A DNA stretch of 64,000 nucleotides from Pseudomonadota bacterium (lineage in GTDB: Bacteria > Desulfobacterota > Desulfovibrionia > Desulfovibrionales > Desulfovibrionaceae), in the NCBI GenBank assembly GCA_018816865.1, contig JAHIUW010000029.1:1-64000 (forward strand). The letters run 5' to 3'. The notes below the pieces were generated by a model. That model ran no database searches. It was not told the origin of the DNA and saw nothing but the letters and a program-made list of their open reading frames with translations. Below, piece after piece: positions 22,259 to 30,855 of the stretch. Every line of letters begins with the position of its first letter. Positions within the stretch are counted from its first letter, which is position 1. The translations under genes were made by a program, and so were the position numbers.

Positions 22259-24522
22259 TGTGGCCCATGCTCTGTCGTTCCCTGCCATCGGGCTTCCGCT
22301 ACCCGTACAACATTGAGCATTCACTCCAGTTTGTGGATGGTATATCGTACCTGTCACGCACGTTAGTTGGTAACGGGGACTGCTACACTACAAAGCAAGC
22401 AACCATATCACTTTGGTTCCGCGTGTACCAAGTGGCGTCTGTTGACTATCCATTGTTTGCTGGTGGTGTCGATAAATCTAACATGTCACTTTTGCATATT
22501 GTCTCGACGGCCCAACTCCAAGGGTACAATATGAGCTCTGGTACAATTCAGGGGCAGAAGATATCTAATGCGCTCTTGCGTGACCCCACTGGCTGGCAGC
22601 ATGGGTTGATGGTATATGACTCCAACCTCTCTACGGCTGCTGACAGGATGCAGATATTCATCAATGGGCAGCGAGTTACGGACCTTGCAACGTCACTGGA
22701 CCCCGGTAGTCTGGCCGCATTCCGTGCGTTACACGCAGCAGGTAATAGCGTGTTTCTCGGAAGACGTTGGCTTGCGTCTGGCTATGGTACAGCTTCGCAG
22801 TGCGCCATGGCTGAGGTACATGTTGTCGATGGTTTGGCTCTTACTGTGGATGATGTAACAGATCAGCAGGACGGAATCTGTGTACCGAGAATGTACACGG
22901 GTGGACACGGGACAGAAGGAGGGTACTACAAGTTCGCTAATGCGAGCAACCTGGGGGAGGACTCTAGCGGTAACGGTAATGACTTGTCTGTTGTTGGCAC
23001 TGGTGTCACGCAGTCGAACGATACGCCGACGAGCACACAGTCACTTGGTAATCCACTCGTACCCATAGGCACTGTAACAGCTAACGGTAGAGCGCTGACT
23101 TCCAGCGGTGCAGGCTACGGTGGTCCGGCACTCACAGCTGCAATTACTAAGGGGAAGCAGTACACAGAAATTCAAGCTATTTCAAATTACAGTGCTGATT
23201 ATGCCTGTTGTGGTATTATCGAAGACGGCTTCTCTGGTACTTGGCCCGGAACTACTGCAGGAAGTTGGGGTTACGCCGGGTGGGACGGGACTGTAGCAAA
23301 CAATAACGCCTCTATCGCAACGGGCCTTGCCACATGGGGCAGCACTAATCAGGACGTGATCGGTATTGCTGTGGATATGGACGCCCTTACAGTAGTGTTT
23401 ACTAAAAATGGAGTATCCCAAGGGGAATACCCTATAGTAGGAGATTCATTCCGGGTAGCTGTAGGTGATGGTGATGTTACATCGTATACCAACTACCACC
23501 TTCGCACAGAAGATGAAATGGAGTATAAGCCTTCTGGGTTTGAAGTCACTACCAACCAACTGCAAGGTTCTCCCGAGGTGTGGCCCGGTGACGGCATCGC
23601 AGCCTTCAAGTGGGTTGGCACAGGGGTGGCCCATGACGTTGACACAGGCAAGGACTTCCAGCCGGACTTCCTGCTGTACAACCCGCTGGTCGCACAAGGC
23701 GCGGACTACTACCGAGGCATCTGCGACTCGTTGCGGCCTGGGTACTGGCTGAACACATGTGCTGCTACCGCGCAAGCGGCTGGCGGGGTTACGTTTGGGC
23801 CCGGTACTATTGGGGTGGACGCCAGCAATATGCTCAACCACCTGGGCACGACCTGCCACGGCTTGGCCCTCAAGCGTGGGCGCAAGTACGGGTTCGACAT
23901 GGCCCAGTTCAACAGCAACGGGAGTACCCCGGTTGTTGTGAATCATGACCTTGGTGGCAGCCCCGACATGATTCTGTTCAGGTGGTTGTCTGGTGCATCT
24001 GGTGCCGCTCCAGATTGGTATGTGTGGCACAAAGACCTCGCATCCGGGTATTTGCTTAAGCTCAACTCAACCGCCGCAGCCTTCGACGGTACAGGCATCG
24101 TCACCAATGTTGGTGCAGCGTCGGTTACGTTCAATATGGCCGCGGGCACTGACTTGTTTCAGGCGTACTTCTTCAAGAGTATTCCTGGGTTCAGTAAGTT
24201 CTTGATTAGGGCTGGGAACGCCAATGCCGATGGTGTGTTCGATAACTTTAGGTTCAATCCTGGGGCAGTGCTTAATAAGGCCACAAACCTGACTGGAAGC
24301 TGGATTCTCCAAAGCACCGCGCTTGACCCACAGAACAAGGCGACTAAGACCACGATATATCCGAGCCAGGTTGACGCCCCTTATACGGGGGCGACATATC
24401 TCGCTGATTTTGTGGCTCAGGGAAGGAAGGTCAGGGACGCCTCCAACGTAATTAACGGTGCCTACAACTATCTGGTGTGTGCCTGGGCCAAGCAGCCCGG
24501 TGCCTACTCCAACGCAGTCTAA
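22255..24522 (+). CDS. Tail fibre / receptor-binding protein, mosaic
   Basis: A 755-residue fibre-like protein. The N-terminal third has a LamG/concanavalin-like fold pattern (SLQFVDGISYLSRT, ISLWFRVYQVASVDYPLFAG, DRMQIFINGQRVTDL). The next part (KGKQYTEIQAISNYSADYAC, GIAVDMDALTVVFTKNG) looks SPRY-like. The C-terminal third (WPGDGIAAFKWVGTGVAHDV, DFLLYNPLVAQGADYYRG, SPDMILFRWLSGASGAAPDW) is a repeat domain common in fibres. From about 22,300 to 23,560 the sequence is clearly more AT-rich, with rare A/T-ending codons, then returns abruptly to phage-like composition, so that segment was probably acquired separately. Likely binds the host surface. Confidence 0.7.
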   Translation: MMWPMLCRSLPSGFRYPYNIEHSLQFVDGISYLSRTLVGNGDCYTTKQATISLWFRVYQVASVDYPLFAGGVDKSNMSLLHIVSTAQLQGYNMSSGTIQGQKISNALLRDPTGWQHGLMVYDSNLSTAADRMQIFINGQRVTDLATSLDPGSLAAFRALHAAGNSVFLGRRWLASGYGTASQCAMAEVHVVDGLALTVDDVTDQQDGICVPRMYTGGHGTEGGYYKFANASNLGEDSSGNGNDLSVVGTGVTQSNDTPTSTQSLGNPLVPIGTVTANGRALTSSGAGYGGPALTAAITKGKQYTEIQAISNYSADYACCGIIEDGFSGTWPGTTAGSWGYAGWDGTVANNNASIATGLATWGSTNQDVIGIAVDMDALTVVFTKNGVSQGEYPIVGDSFRVAVGDGDVTSYTNYHLRTEDEMEYKPSGFEVTTNQLQGSPEVWPGDGIAAFKWVGTGVAHDVDTGKDFQPDFLLYNPLVAQGADYYRGICDSLRPGYWLNTCAATAQAAGGVTFGPGTIGVDASNMLNHLGTTCHGLALKRGRKYGFDMAQFNSNGSTPVVVNHDLGGSPDMILFRWLSGASGAAPDWYVWHKDLASGYLLKLNSTAAAFDGTGIVTNVGAASVTFNMAAGTDLFQAYFFKSIPGFSKFLIRAGNANADGVFDNFRFNPGAVLNKATNLTGSWILQSTALDPQNKATKTTIYPSQVDAPYTGATYLADFVAQGRKVRDASNVINGAYNYLVCAWAKQPGAYSNAV

Positions 24523-24561
24523 CGCGAGGTAATCAGACATGGAACTGAGCGGAGACAACCC

Positions 24562-24873
24562 ATGACCAACGATTGGACCAAGGCCCTGGAAGAAGCCACT
24601 GCTGCCCCTCGTTCCGATGCGGACGTTGAAGCGGCCATCGAGGCCGAGGTGCAGCGGCGCGTGAAGGCCTTTGAGCTGCCGGATCTCCCAACTGAGGATC
24701 AGATTCGGGAATTGCTTGAAAAGGGAAAACAGAGAGTCAACGTGCAGGGCCTGGACCCAGCTCTGGCCCGCGAGGTCGCGGCCAGGATCAGCACGGCCCG
24801 GGGCGGCAATATTTCCAAGCACCAGCGGCGGGGCTTGAGGATCTGCAACGGAAACGGAGGCAGAGGGCGATGA
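24562..24873 (+). CDS. Small helical late protein
   Basis: A 103-residue charged protein. Helical throughout the first two thirds (DVEAAIEAEVQRRVKAFELP, EDQIRELLEKGKQRVNVQGL), then a Gly/Arg-rich tail. GCGGAGAC precedes the ATG. An eight-codon reading frame (MELSGDNP) starts at 24,539 with its own GAGGTAATC and overlaps this ATG, a possible coupling leader. First of a run of probable ejection or internal virion genes. No function recognised. Confidence 0.55.
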   Translation: MTNDWTKALEEATAAPRSDADVEAAIEAEVQRRVKAFELPDLPTEDQIRELLEKGKQRVNVQGLDPALAREVAARISTARGGNISKHQRRGLRICNGNGGRGR

Positions 24874-25295
24874 GCGAAGCATTCGGCGAGTCGGGCATGG
24901 ACTACACCCAACTGCCCAAATACCAGAGGTTGTTGCAGAAGCTGATGACCGCCTCCCCGAATCAGCGGGCGGTGGTCAACACGGCATGGGCGGATCGGGC
25001 CATGGCCGGGGAGCAGGCCCAGAAGGAGATGCAGGCCATGGAAGCCGGGTGGCGCCAGAAGGCCAGGGACAAGAGCCTGGACCTCGCGCAGCGCAGGCTT
25101 GACCTTTCCCAGAGCATCTTTGACGAGCGCAACGATATGGTCGGCGACCAGAACGCTGAGGCCAACAGGGTGGCCGCGGTCGGCGTCGGCACACATGGGG
25201 TGCTTGGCTCGATGCAGGGTGACTTGGACCGGCAGCGGGCCAGACGCCTGGAACTGCTGGCCGCCAAGTTCGGCGGCGAGGGAGGTGTGGCATGA
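24870..25295 (+). CDS. Helical virion-associated protein (probable internal protein)
   Basis: A 141-residue helical protein with a long coiled-coil-like stretch (MQAMEAGWRQKARDKSLDLA, QRRLDLSQSIFDERNDMVGD). Overlaps both neighbours by four bases. Its place between the fibre gene and the large ejection proteins, and its all-helical makeup, suit an internal virion protein. No family recognised. Confidence 0.55.
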   Translation: MSEAFGESGMDYTQLPKYQRLLQKLMTASPNQRAVVNTAWADRAMAGEQAQKEMQAMEAGWRQKARDKSLDLAQRRLDLSQSIFDERNDMVGDQNAEANRVAAVGVGTHGVLGSMQGDLDRQRARRLELLAAKFGGEGGVA

Positions 25296-25951
25296 TTACA
25301 CAGATCGCCGGCGTGACGGGCCGCAAACGCAGGGACGGACGCAAGGAAGAGGTTGAGACCAAGGCCCCCTATCTGCTCTCCGCCTATGCGAACAAGGATG
25401 CCCGCGATGCACAGGCTAGGAGCCTGGCCTTGCAGGAGCAGGGCCTGGAACAGAGTGCGGACAATGCCCGTGAGGCCCTGGAGGCCGACAAGGAGCAGGC
25501 CGCAGCTTCGCGCAAGCTGTCCATCGCCGGGCTGAGCACCGAGATGGGCACGGGCCTGGGCAGCTATCTGAACTCCGAGACGCCCCAGGCCGAGAAGGTG
25601 GGCACGGACGCGGCCAAAAACGCCCTGATCGGTGGCACCGAGGACGCGGCTAAGGCGGGCCTGGGCGACTTTTTCAACGACCCATCGGCAACGATGAGCG
25701 ACACCGACTCCTGGACCAAGGCCCTGACCGACAAGGGCAGCTACCTGGGGGCGTTCAACGCGCCGCTGGGGGCGCAGCTCGCCAAGACCCTGACCGGCTC
25801 CAAGGACAATGATTGGGTGACGGGGGCCCTGGGCGGGGCCGGGGCGGCGGTGCTCACCGACGCCTTTATGAACCCGGCGAGTGACTTTTACAGCTCGGCC
25901 CTGAACGCCATCACCGGCGGCGGTGTCGGCGCGGCCTTCAGCTTCTTCTAA
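25292..25951 (+). CDS. Probable internal virion / ejection protein
   Basis: A 219-residue protein. A helical first half (KDARDAQARSLALQEQGLEQ, QAAASRKLSIAGLS) leads to a Gly/Ala/Thr-rich, membrane-compatible C-terminus (GALGGAGAAVLTDAFMNPAS, ITGGGVGAAFSFF). Small Gly/Ala-rich proteins of this kind in podoviruses are ejected with DNA and help form the channel in the cell envelope. The inference is from position and composition only. Confidence 0.55.
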   Translation: MITQIAGVTGRKRRDGRKEEVETKAPYLLSAYANKDARDAQARSLALQEQGLEQSADNAREALEADKEQAAASRKLSIAGLSTEMGTGLGSYLNSETPQAEKVGTDAAKNALIGGTEDAAKAGLGDFFNDPSATMSDTDSWTKALTDKGSYLGAFNAPLGAQLAKTLTGSKDNDWVTGALGGAGAAVLTDAFMNPASDFYSSALNAITGGGVGAAFSFF

Positions 25952-25963
25952 GGAGAGATAACC

Positions 25964-27499
25964 ATGGCAGCATTCGGAAACTCACCCATCGCCCGGCATT
26001 TCAACACTGGCTTCGCTCTTCCCAACCCGCAGGCCAGCGGGGCCACGGGCCGGAAGATCGGCGGATTGTTGCCCGTGACCACGGCCAAGCGGGCATTGAT
26101 GCAGGGGCAGTTGCCCAGCCTGGGCGCAGGAATCGGCGGGAGTGGAACGGCCGTGGCGGCCATCGACGCCCTGGGGCCGACCAAGGACTATGGCGTGGGC
26201 ACCGTTGTGGACAGCCCCGGCCCTGTGAACGTGGGCGGCGGCAAGGGGCCCATGGGCACCGGCGCGGCCCCTGGAGGCCTGGGAAGCAGCAACAGCAATG
26301 TTGAGAGTAGTAGGGATTCCGGGAGAGTGGCGTCCGTGACCGATGGCGTCAATGTCACCAGCGGCGGCAAGATGAGCCTTGGGAATGCTTTTGCAACCGC
26401 GTCGCCAACGGTTGGCAAGGCCGCCCTTGATACTGGGATGCAGATGTCCAGCGTTCCGAGCGCCAGCTTCGGGGATATTGCCACCGCCTTTGGGGCGAAT
26501 CTTGCGGCTGGTGGGGTGAAGAGCTTGGCGGATAGAACCCTTGGATTTATTGCTGATAAGACGGCGCAGGCCGTTCACGATTATGGGCTGAAGAGCAGGG
26601 CAGATGAAACTGATTTTGCCAACCCGACAGAAGTAGGGACACTGGCCCCAGAAATTGGGAAAACACCCACGATGTATGGTGATCTCTCCGCCCGTTTGCT
26701 CTCCCCGATCACGGATGCCTGGAGCCAGAGCAAGCATATGTTCGGGTTTGATCCGGCCTATGTGGATGCCCTGGAGGCCCTTGGGTACAACCCGGACATG
26801 GCGACCAGGGCCGAGATGTCTTCAGCGAATAAGCTGACTTCGACAGGGAATAAGGTGACTTCCGGTGTGCAGATGTCGATGGAGAGAACAGCGCATGACA
26901 AAGCACTGAACGCTCTCAACTCCAGAAATTCCAGTTTCGGCAAAGGCAGGGGCGGAATCGAAGGACCTGGGGCTGGCGGGTATGCGGACAACGACACCGA
27001 CAACGCTTCAAACGACACGGGCTTTGGCCCTGAGCAGCAAGAAGCGGACAACCCAGGCTTCAATGGACCGAATTACAGCAACAACAACGACAATGGGCCC
27101 GACAACGGGCCGGACGATGGTGGTTCCATCATTTGCACGGAGTTACATGAGCAGGGCCTCATGAGCGACGCCGATTTAAGGCTCGGCTATAGACACATGC
27201 GCAAGCACATCGGCCTGTCCACGGTGCGCGGATATCATGTGTGGGCGCGGCCTGTGGTGCGATGGATGAAGAAGTCCAAGATCATGACCGCAGTGTGGCG
27301 TTGGATATGGATGCACCGGCATAACGAGGTGCGCCGGGCCATGGGCAAGACCAAGAAAGTCGACCTGATCGGCGTGGGCATCCGCTTTGTGGGCGAAGGC
27401 CTTTCCTGGGTGATTGGCCAATGTTGCGCCACGGACCCCGTGAACAGTCAGTGGAACCGCAAGCCCTGGTCCTGGTCCCGCCGGGAGAGGACGGCCTAA
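25964..27499 (+). CDS. Gly-rich virion protein with conserved C-terminal domain
   Basis: A 511-residue protein. The first about 380 residues are Gly/Ala/Ser- and then Asn/Asp-rich (YADNDTDNASNDTGFGPEQQ, NNNDNGPDNGPDDGG). The last 120 residues form a compact Trp/His/Met-rich domain (CTELHEQGLMSDADLRLGYR, GYHVWARPVVRWMKKSKIMT, MHRHNEVRRAM) that recurs at the end of phage proteins in this position. AAGGAGAGATAACC before the ATG is a strong ribosome site. The stop overlaps, tail to tail, that of the minus-strand lipoprotein gene. A role in ejection or at the tail tip is possible. Confidence 0.6.
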   Translation: MAAFGNSPIARHFNTGFALPNPQASGATGRKIGGLLPVTTAKRALMQGQLPSLGAGIGGSGTAVAAIDALGPTKDYGVGTVVDSPGPVNVGGGKGPMGTGAAPGGLGSSNSNVESSRDSGRVASVTDGVNVTSGGKMSLGNAFATASPTVGKAALDTGMQMSSVPSASFGDIATAFGANLAAGGVKSLADRTLGFIADKTAQAVHDYGLKSRADETDFANPTEVGTLAPEIGKTPTMYGDLSARLLSPITDAWSQSKHMFGFDPAYVDALEALGYNPDMATRAEMSSANKLTSTGNKVTSGVQMSMERTAHDKALNALNSRNSSFGKGRGGIEGPGAGGYADNDTDNASNDTGFGPEQQEADNPGFNGPNYSNNNDNGPDNGPDDGGSIICTELHEQGLMSDADLRLGYRHMRKHIGLSTVRGYHVWARPVVRWMKKSKIMTAVWRWIWMHRHNEVRRAMGKTKKVDLIGVGIRFVGEGLSWVIGQCCATDPVNSQWNRKPWSWSRRERTA

Positions 27500-28074
27500 T
27501 GGATTTGAACCTGGCGCATCATCTCTTGCAGGGCCGGGTAGGCACCTTCGTGGGCATATCCAGCGCCCCAATAAAGGATGGTGATTTGCTTATCTTTGGA
27601 TGCTTCGAGCAAATACCCGCTGTACTCAAATCCTGTACCTTGGCATTGCGCGTTGAAAACATTTGGGGAGACAAGCTTGGAGCTTTTGAACGGCAACTCA
27701 GCCTTGTCACACAAAGCCTTTCCGGCTTCTTGTTCACTGTAGTCCCCAGAATAGACCATGTTGGCGAAGCTCTCTGTGGTCGTTTTGGGCGGATAGACAA
27801 AGGCCACAACAGCCCTAGAATGCTCGGAGACCTCGCCATAAATAACGGCGATGGCGGTAAGGTTCATGCCAGATTTGTCCCGCATGGTTTCAATCTGTGC
27901 ACCCTTCCACGCCCCGAGCAGCGGGAACTCAACGCCGGAGTTCAGGACGTGGACCCATTTCTGGCCGTCGCGGGTGATGACTTCGGCTGTGCCCGCCTTG
28001 GAAGGTGTTGCACCTTTGCTGGCGCAACCGGCCAGGACCACAACGAAAACGATCAGGACCAAGAGTTTCTTCAT
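27496..28074 (-). CDS. Prophage-encoded lipoprotein (probable lysogenic conversion gene)
   Basis: A 192-residue protein with a lipoprotein signal: MKK, a hydrophobic core, and the lipobox LAGC with the modified cysteine at residue 17. The mature part (VITRDGQKWVHVLNSGVEFP, AVVAFVYPPKTTTESFANMV, GYAHEGAYPALQEMMRQVQI) looks like a soluble periplasmic domain. Start chosen at 28,074, where AAAGGAG lies upstream; the frame stays open to 28,206 but has no signal there. It runs against the late operon as a separate unit between the relE terminator and a tail-to-tail overlap with the 511-residue gene. Superinfection exclusion by masking an envelope receptor is a reasonable guess, not shown. Confidence 0.75.
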   Translation of the reverse strand: MKKLLVLIVFVVVLAGCASKGATPSKAGTAEVITRDGQKWVHVLNSGVEFPLLGAWKGAQIETMRDKSGMNLTAIAVIYGEVSEHSRAVVAFVYPPKTTTESFANMVYSGDYSEQEAGKALCDKAELPFKSSKLVSPNVFNAQCQGTGFEYSGYLLEASKDKQITILYWGAGYAHEGAYPALQEMMRQVQIH

Positions 28075-28098
28075 GCCGCATAACTCCTTTTGGGAGTA

Positions 28099-28128
28099 GC
28101 GATAGCAGAGATCAGGAATAACGGGCAA
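28099..28128 (-). promoter_or_regulatory. Possible promoter of the lipoprotein gene
   Basis: On the minus strand TTGCCC (28,128-28,123), an 18-base spacer and TATCGC (28,104-28,099) lie 25 bases before the lipoprotein start. A weak match, but it falls between an upstream terminator and the gene. Confidence 0.35.
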
Positions 28129-28163
28129 GGGGTAATCGGTCGGTCGATTTCCCTTAGCCCCAA

Positions 28164-28189
28164 CAAACAAAAACGGCCCACCAGGGCCG
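28164..28189 (-). terminator. Terminator of the toxin pair
   Basis: On the minus strand CGGCCC, loop TGGT, GGGCCG, then TTTTTGTTTG. It lies about 90 bases after the RelE-like stop and isolates that operon from the lipoprotein gene. Confidence 0.85.
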
Positions 28190-28279
28190 GGATCTGTGAC
28201 AAGCAAATAGGAATGGATGTTGGTTTGAAACCGGGGGGGCCTAGTGGTCCCCTCGGTCGGGTGGGTTCTTTGGATTGGA

Positions 28280-28654
28280 CTATGAGTTCAATTCCTTGAC
28301 CACGTTCTGGATTGTTTTGTTGGCAGCTTGGCGGACTTTTTTTTCGTCTGCGAATTGCCCTTTCACATAGAGGAATAAAGGCACAAGTTTCATTTTGTCC
28401 GGGTAGACGAAAAAAAGAAGTCTGAGCCCGCCGCTTTTCCCAATACCGTAGGCTTTTAAAGGCAGTCTGACTTTCCGGATGGTGATTCTTTGGAAGCTCG
28501 GGAAGACATCACCCTGATCAGGGTTTTGGCAGAGACCGTCTACAAACGCATCCACATCCCCGTTGCAATCAGGGAACTTCTTAAGGGCGCGTTTTTTGGA
28601 TGCCGCGAAGGCTTCTGTTGGGACGAGAGTCAGTGGGCCACGGACTGAGATCAC
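28280..28654 (-). CDS. RelE/ParE-superfamily toxin-like protein
   Basis: A 124-residue protein with the usual RelE-like order: an N-terminal helix pair (AFAASKKRALKKFPDCNGDV), nP..GD segment (QNPDQGDVFPSFQ), strands ITIRKVRLPL, the hallmark GIGKSGGLRLLFFVYPD (about residues 72-88) and a last strand LVPLFLYVKGQFADEK. RelE-type toxins cut mRNA on the ribosome; ParE-type ones block gyrase; the sequence alone does not decide. The GTG start overlaps the stop of the upstream membrane-protein gene (GTGA), so synthesis is coupled. No recognisable antitoxin lies on either side, which is unusual. Followed by a strong terminator. Confidence 0.75.
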   Translation of the reverse strand: MISVRGPLTLVPTEAFAASKKRALKKFPDCNGDVDAFVDGLCQNPDQGDVFPSFQRITIRKVRLPLKAYGIGKSGGLRLLFFVYPDKMKLVPLFLYVKGQFADEKKVRQAANKTIQNVVKELNS

Positions 28655-29082
28655 AGCGCGGCGGCGAGGTCATTTGTAAGGGACTGAAACTCAGCATTAC
28701 AGGCGAGCTCGATGTCTTCGACAAGATCATCAAGCATCACATATTGAAGCGAAAGAAGATGAGTGATTGGGGCGGCCCACCTGATACTGATGGTCGTATC
28801 AAGTGTTTCCTTAAGGGTAGCGCGGAGAACGATAGGATCGTTCTTAATCCTATCGATGGGGCAAGCCTCCCCCTCACAGGGCCCACTACACGAGGCAAAA
28901 AGCACACGGGCAAGCTTGACGTATTGCGTCAAGATAAGATGACCGAAGCACGTCAGTAGGAAGCTCGCGAAAAGGGTCAGCGGAAAGAAGAAGGTCCTAA
29001 GATACCTCGAAAGGAAAGTGAGGTTCAAAGAAGACCCCAAATCTGCAACCCGCTTAAATTGATCATAAGTTGCGACGCTCAT
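28651..29082 (-). CDS. Membrane protein paired with the RelE-like toxin
   Basis: A 143-residue protein. The N-terminal 20 residues are polar, residues about 23-50 are hydrophobic with several Phe/Leu (TFFFPLTLFASFLLTCFGHL), and a Cys-rich loop (FASCSGPCEGEACPIDRIKN) follows. The rest is helical and acidic near the end (YVMLDDLVEDIELACNAEFQ). AAGAGGTG precedes the ATG. It occupies the place where an antitoxin would normally stand, directly upstream and coupled to the RelE-like gene, but has no helix-turn-helix, ribbon-helix-helix or other antitoxin pattern. It may anchor, restrain or sense for the toxin; function unknown. Confidence 0.65.
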   Translation of the reverse strand: MSVATYDQFKRVADLGSSLNLTFLSRYLRTFFFPLTLFASFLLTCFGHLILTQYVKLARVLFASCSGPCEGEACPIDRIKNDPIVLRATLKETLDTTISIRWAAPITHLLSLQYVMLDDLVEDIELACNAEFQSLTNDLAAAL

Positions 29083-29101
29083 GATTTCACCTCTTGTGAT
29101 C

Positions 29102-29129
29102 TATATAACACACTTGCTCAAAAAAACAA
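29102..29129 (-). promoter_or_regulatory. Promoter of the membrane protein/toxin operon
   Basis: Minus-strand TTGTTT (29,129-29,124), a 16-base spacer and TATATA (29,107-29,102) lie 20 bases before the gene start. The region is locally AT-rich. A sigma-70-like promoter facing against the late operon fits expression in the lysogen. Confidence 0.55.
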
Positions 29130-29295
29130 CGCCAGATGTGCTGTTTTTGCCCACCTGAACGAGTCGTGCAAGTCCTGAACCAAGGTTGTGATTGATCTCA
29201 CAATCTCCCCCTTGTGCGCCCCTTCTACATGTTTCTGAAAAGCCTTGTCAACCAACTCCATTTCTCTTCGCTTGTCCCAAGCCAGGAGGTCACCC

Positions 29296-30846
29296 ATGTC
29301 GTCGGTCGCGGATCAATACAATCGAATCGGCAACACCGTTGAGCGGGCGTTCGGCGCACTCGGACGGGACCGGGCGAACAGGGCCGAGATGGGCCTGGCC
29401 GAGAAGCGTCTGGACGCGGATATGGCGGAGCGCGCCCTTGGGATGCCCGCCAAGCAGCTCGGAGCGGTGAAGGCCAAGCAGGAGTTGGAATACCTGAACG
29501 CCCCTCTCTCCGTCTGGGATGCCATCCCCAACGCGGACACGCACAGCCTGGAGCATGCGACATGGGAGAAGGAGGGTCGTGGCCCGAACCTCCTGGACCA
29601 GACGCAGCAGCTTATCGGCGCGAAGCTGGACACCAACCCCAAGAGCCAGACGTTCAAGCGGTTCGTGAAGCCCGACGGCACGGTCATGACCCGCGGCGAG
29701 TTCAGCCGCCACGCCCCGGACGTGTCCGCCATGTACTTTCTGTCCACCGACCCCGTGCGGGCCATGCGCATGCAGGATGAGAAGTTGCAGGAAGTGGAGC
29801 TGATGGGCGGGGCCGGTGCCGACCGTGCACGGGCACAGCGGGCGCAGATCCAGCCGTATTTGTCGGACCCGGCCACGCAGTTGCAGATGCTGCGGAGCTA
29901 CCGGGATAACATCTCTAGGTTCGACGGCAACCCGCAGGTGGAGAAGGCCTTGAAGCGCGCGGACCGCAAGATCGAATTGCTGCAGAAGCAGCTTGAGAAA
30001 CACGAGGACCGCAATTTCCAGCGTGGGATGAAGGCCGAGGACCGGGAATGGCAGACGCGCAAGATGCGTGAGCAGGAGGACCGGAAGGACAGGCGCGAGG
30101 GATTGAAGCAGGACAAGGAGCCCAACATGGGCGGCCTGTACATCTTCCCGGACGGCTCCAGGGCCACGACCCCCAGCGAGTTCAAGGCCTTGTGGGGCCT
30201 GCATGCCGGGACCGGCGAGACTGACCAATATGGCAATTCCATTGCCCAGCCATTCAACCAGCAGACCATGCAGTCCCTGGGTATCAAGTTCATCCCTCAT
30301 GGCATCGGCCAGGACACGGCTGCGGCGGCCGCCGGCCCCGGCCAGAGCGCGGGCGGGCCTTCGGCGCGGTTCCGGCTCGGAGAGCAGGGCCAGATGGCCA
30401 GAGTTCCGGAACAGAGAGCACAGGCCCAGGGCGGAATGCTTCAGCCTGGGAATATTGACCTGACCAACAGGCCGGTTGTCCAAAATCAGGACGGTTCGAT
30501 CAGCACCGTGCGGTCCATGGGCATCAATGTGGATGGCAAAGAGGTTCTGATTCCCACGGTGAGCGACGACGGGCGGGTGATGTCTGGACAGGAGGCTGTG
30601 CAGCAGTTCCGTCAGACCGGGCGGCACCTTGGGGTTTTCGACTCCCCGGAGGCGGCCAATACCTACGCCCGGCAGCTCCACGAACAGCAGGCCAAGGCCT
30701 ATAACCAGAAGCGCGGACCCCAGCCCAGCGCCGCCCCGATGCTCGACGATCAGGGAATGGTGAACGTGGGTGGCCAGCAATACCGGCCCGACCAGAACGG
30801 CGTCGTGGTGATCGACGGCAAGCGCTATCAGATCAAGCCCCGTTAG
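29296..30846 (+). CDS. Large helical virion/ejection protein
   Basis: A 516-residue protein. N-terminal helices ([20 protein letters not shown]), then a charged coiled-coil region (about 215-285, [20 protein letters not shown]) and a C-terminal module beginning [20 protein letters not shown] and ending with [20 protein letters not shown]. That C-terminal module is common in phage proteins located next to ejection genes. AGGAGGTC precedes the ATG at 29,296; the open frame upstream (from 29,245) lacks coding character. Ten bases before the giant gene, so the two are made together. Confidence 0.65.
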   Translation: MSSVADQYNRIGNTVERAFGALGRDRANRAEMGLAEKRLDADMAERALGMPAKQLGAVKAKQELEYLNAPLSVWDAIPNADTHSLEHATWEKEGRGPNLLDQTQQLIGAKLDTNPKSQTFKRFVKPDGTVMTRGEFSRHAPDVSAMYFLSTDPVRAMRMQDEKLQEVELMGGAGADRARAQRAQIQPYLSDPATQLQMLRSYRDNISRFDGNPQVEKALKRADRKIELLQKQLEKHEDRNFQRGMKAEDREWQTRKMREQEDRKDRREGLKQDKEPNMGGLYIFPDGSRATTPSEFKALWGLHAGTGETDQYGNSIAQPFNQQTMQSLGIKFIPHGIGQDTAAAAAGPGQSAGGPSARFRLGEQGQMARVPEQRAQAQGGMLQPGNIDLTNRPVVQNQDGSISTVRSMGINVDGKEVLIPTVSDDGRVMSGQEAVQQFRQTGRHLGVFDSPEAANTYARQLHEQQAKAYNQKRGPQPSAAPMLDDQGMVNVGGQQYRPDQNGVVVIDGKRYQIKPR

Positions 30847-30855
30847 GAGGTCCCC

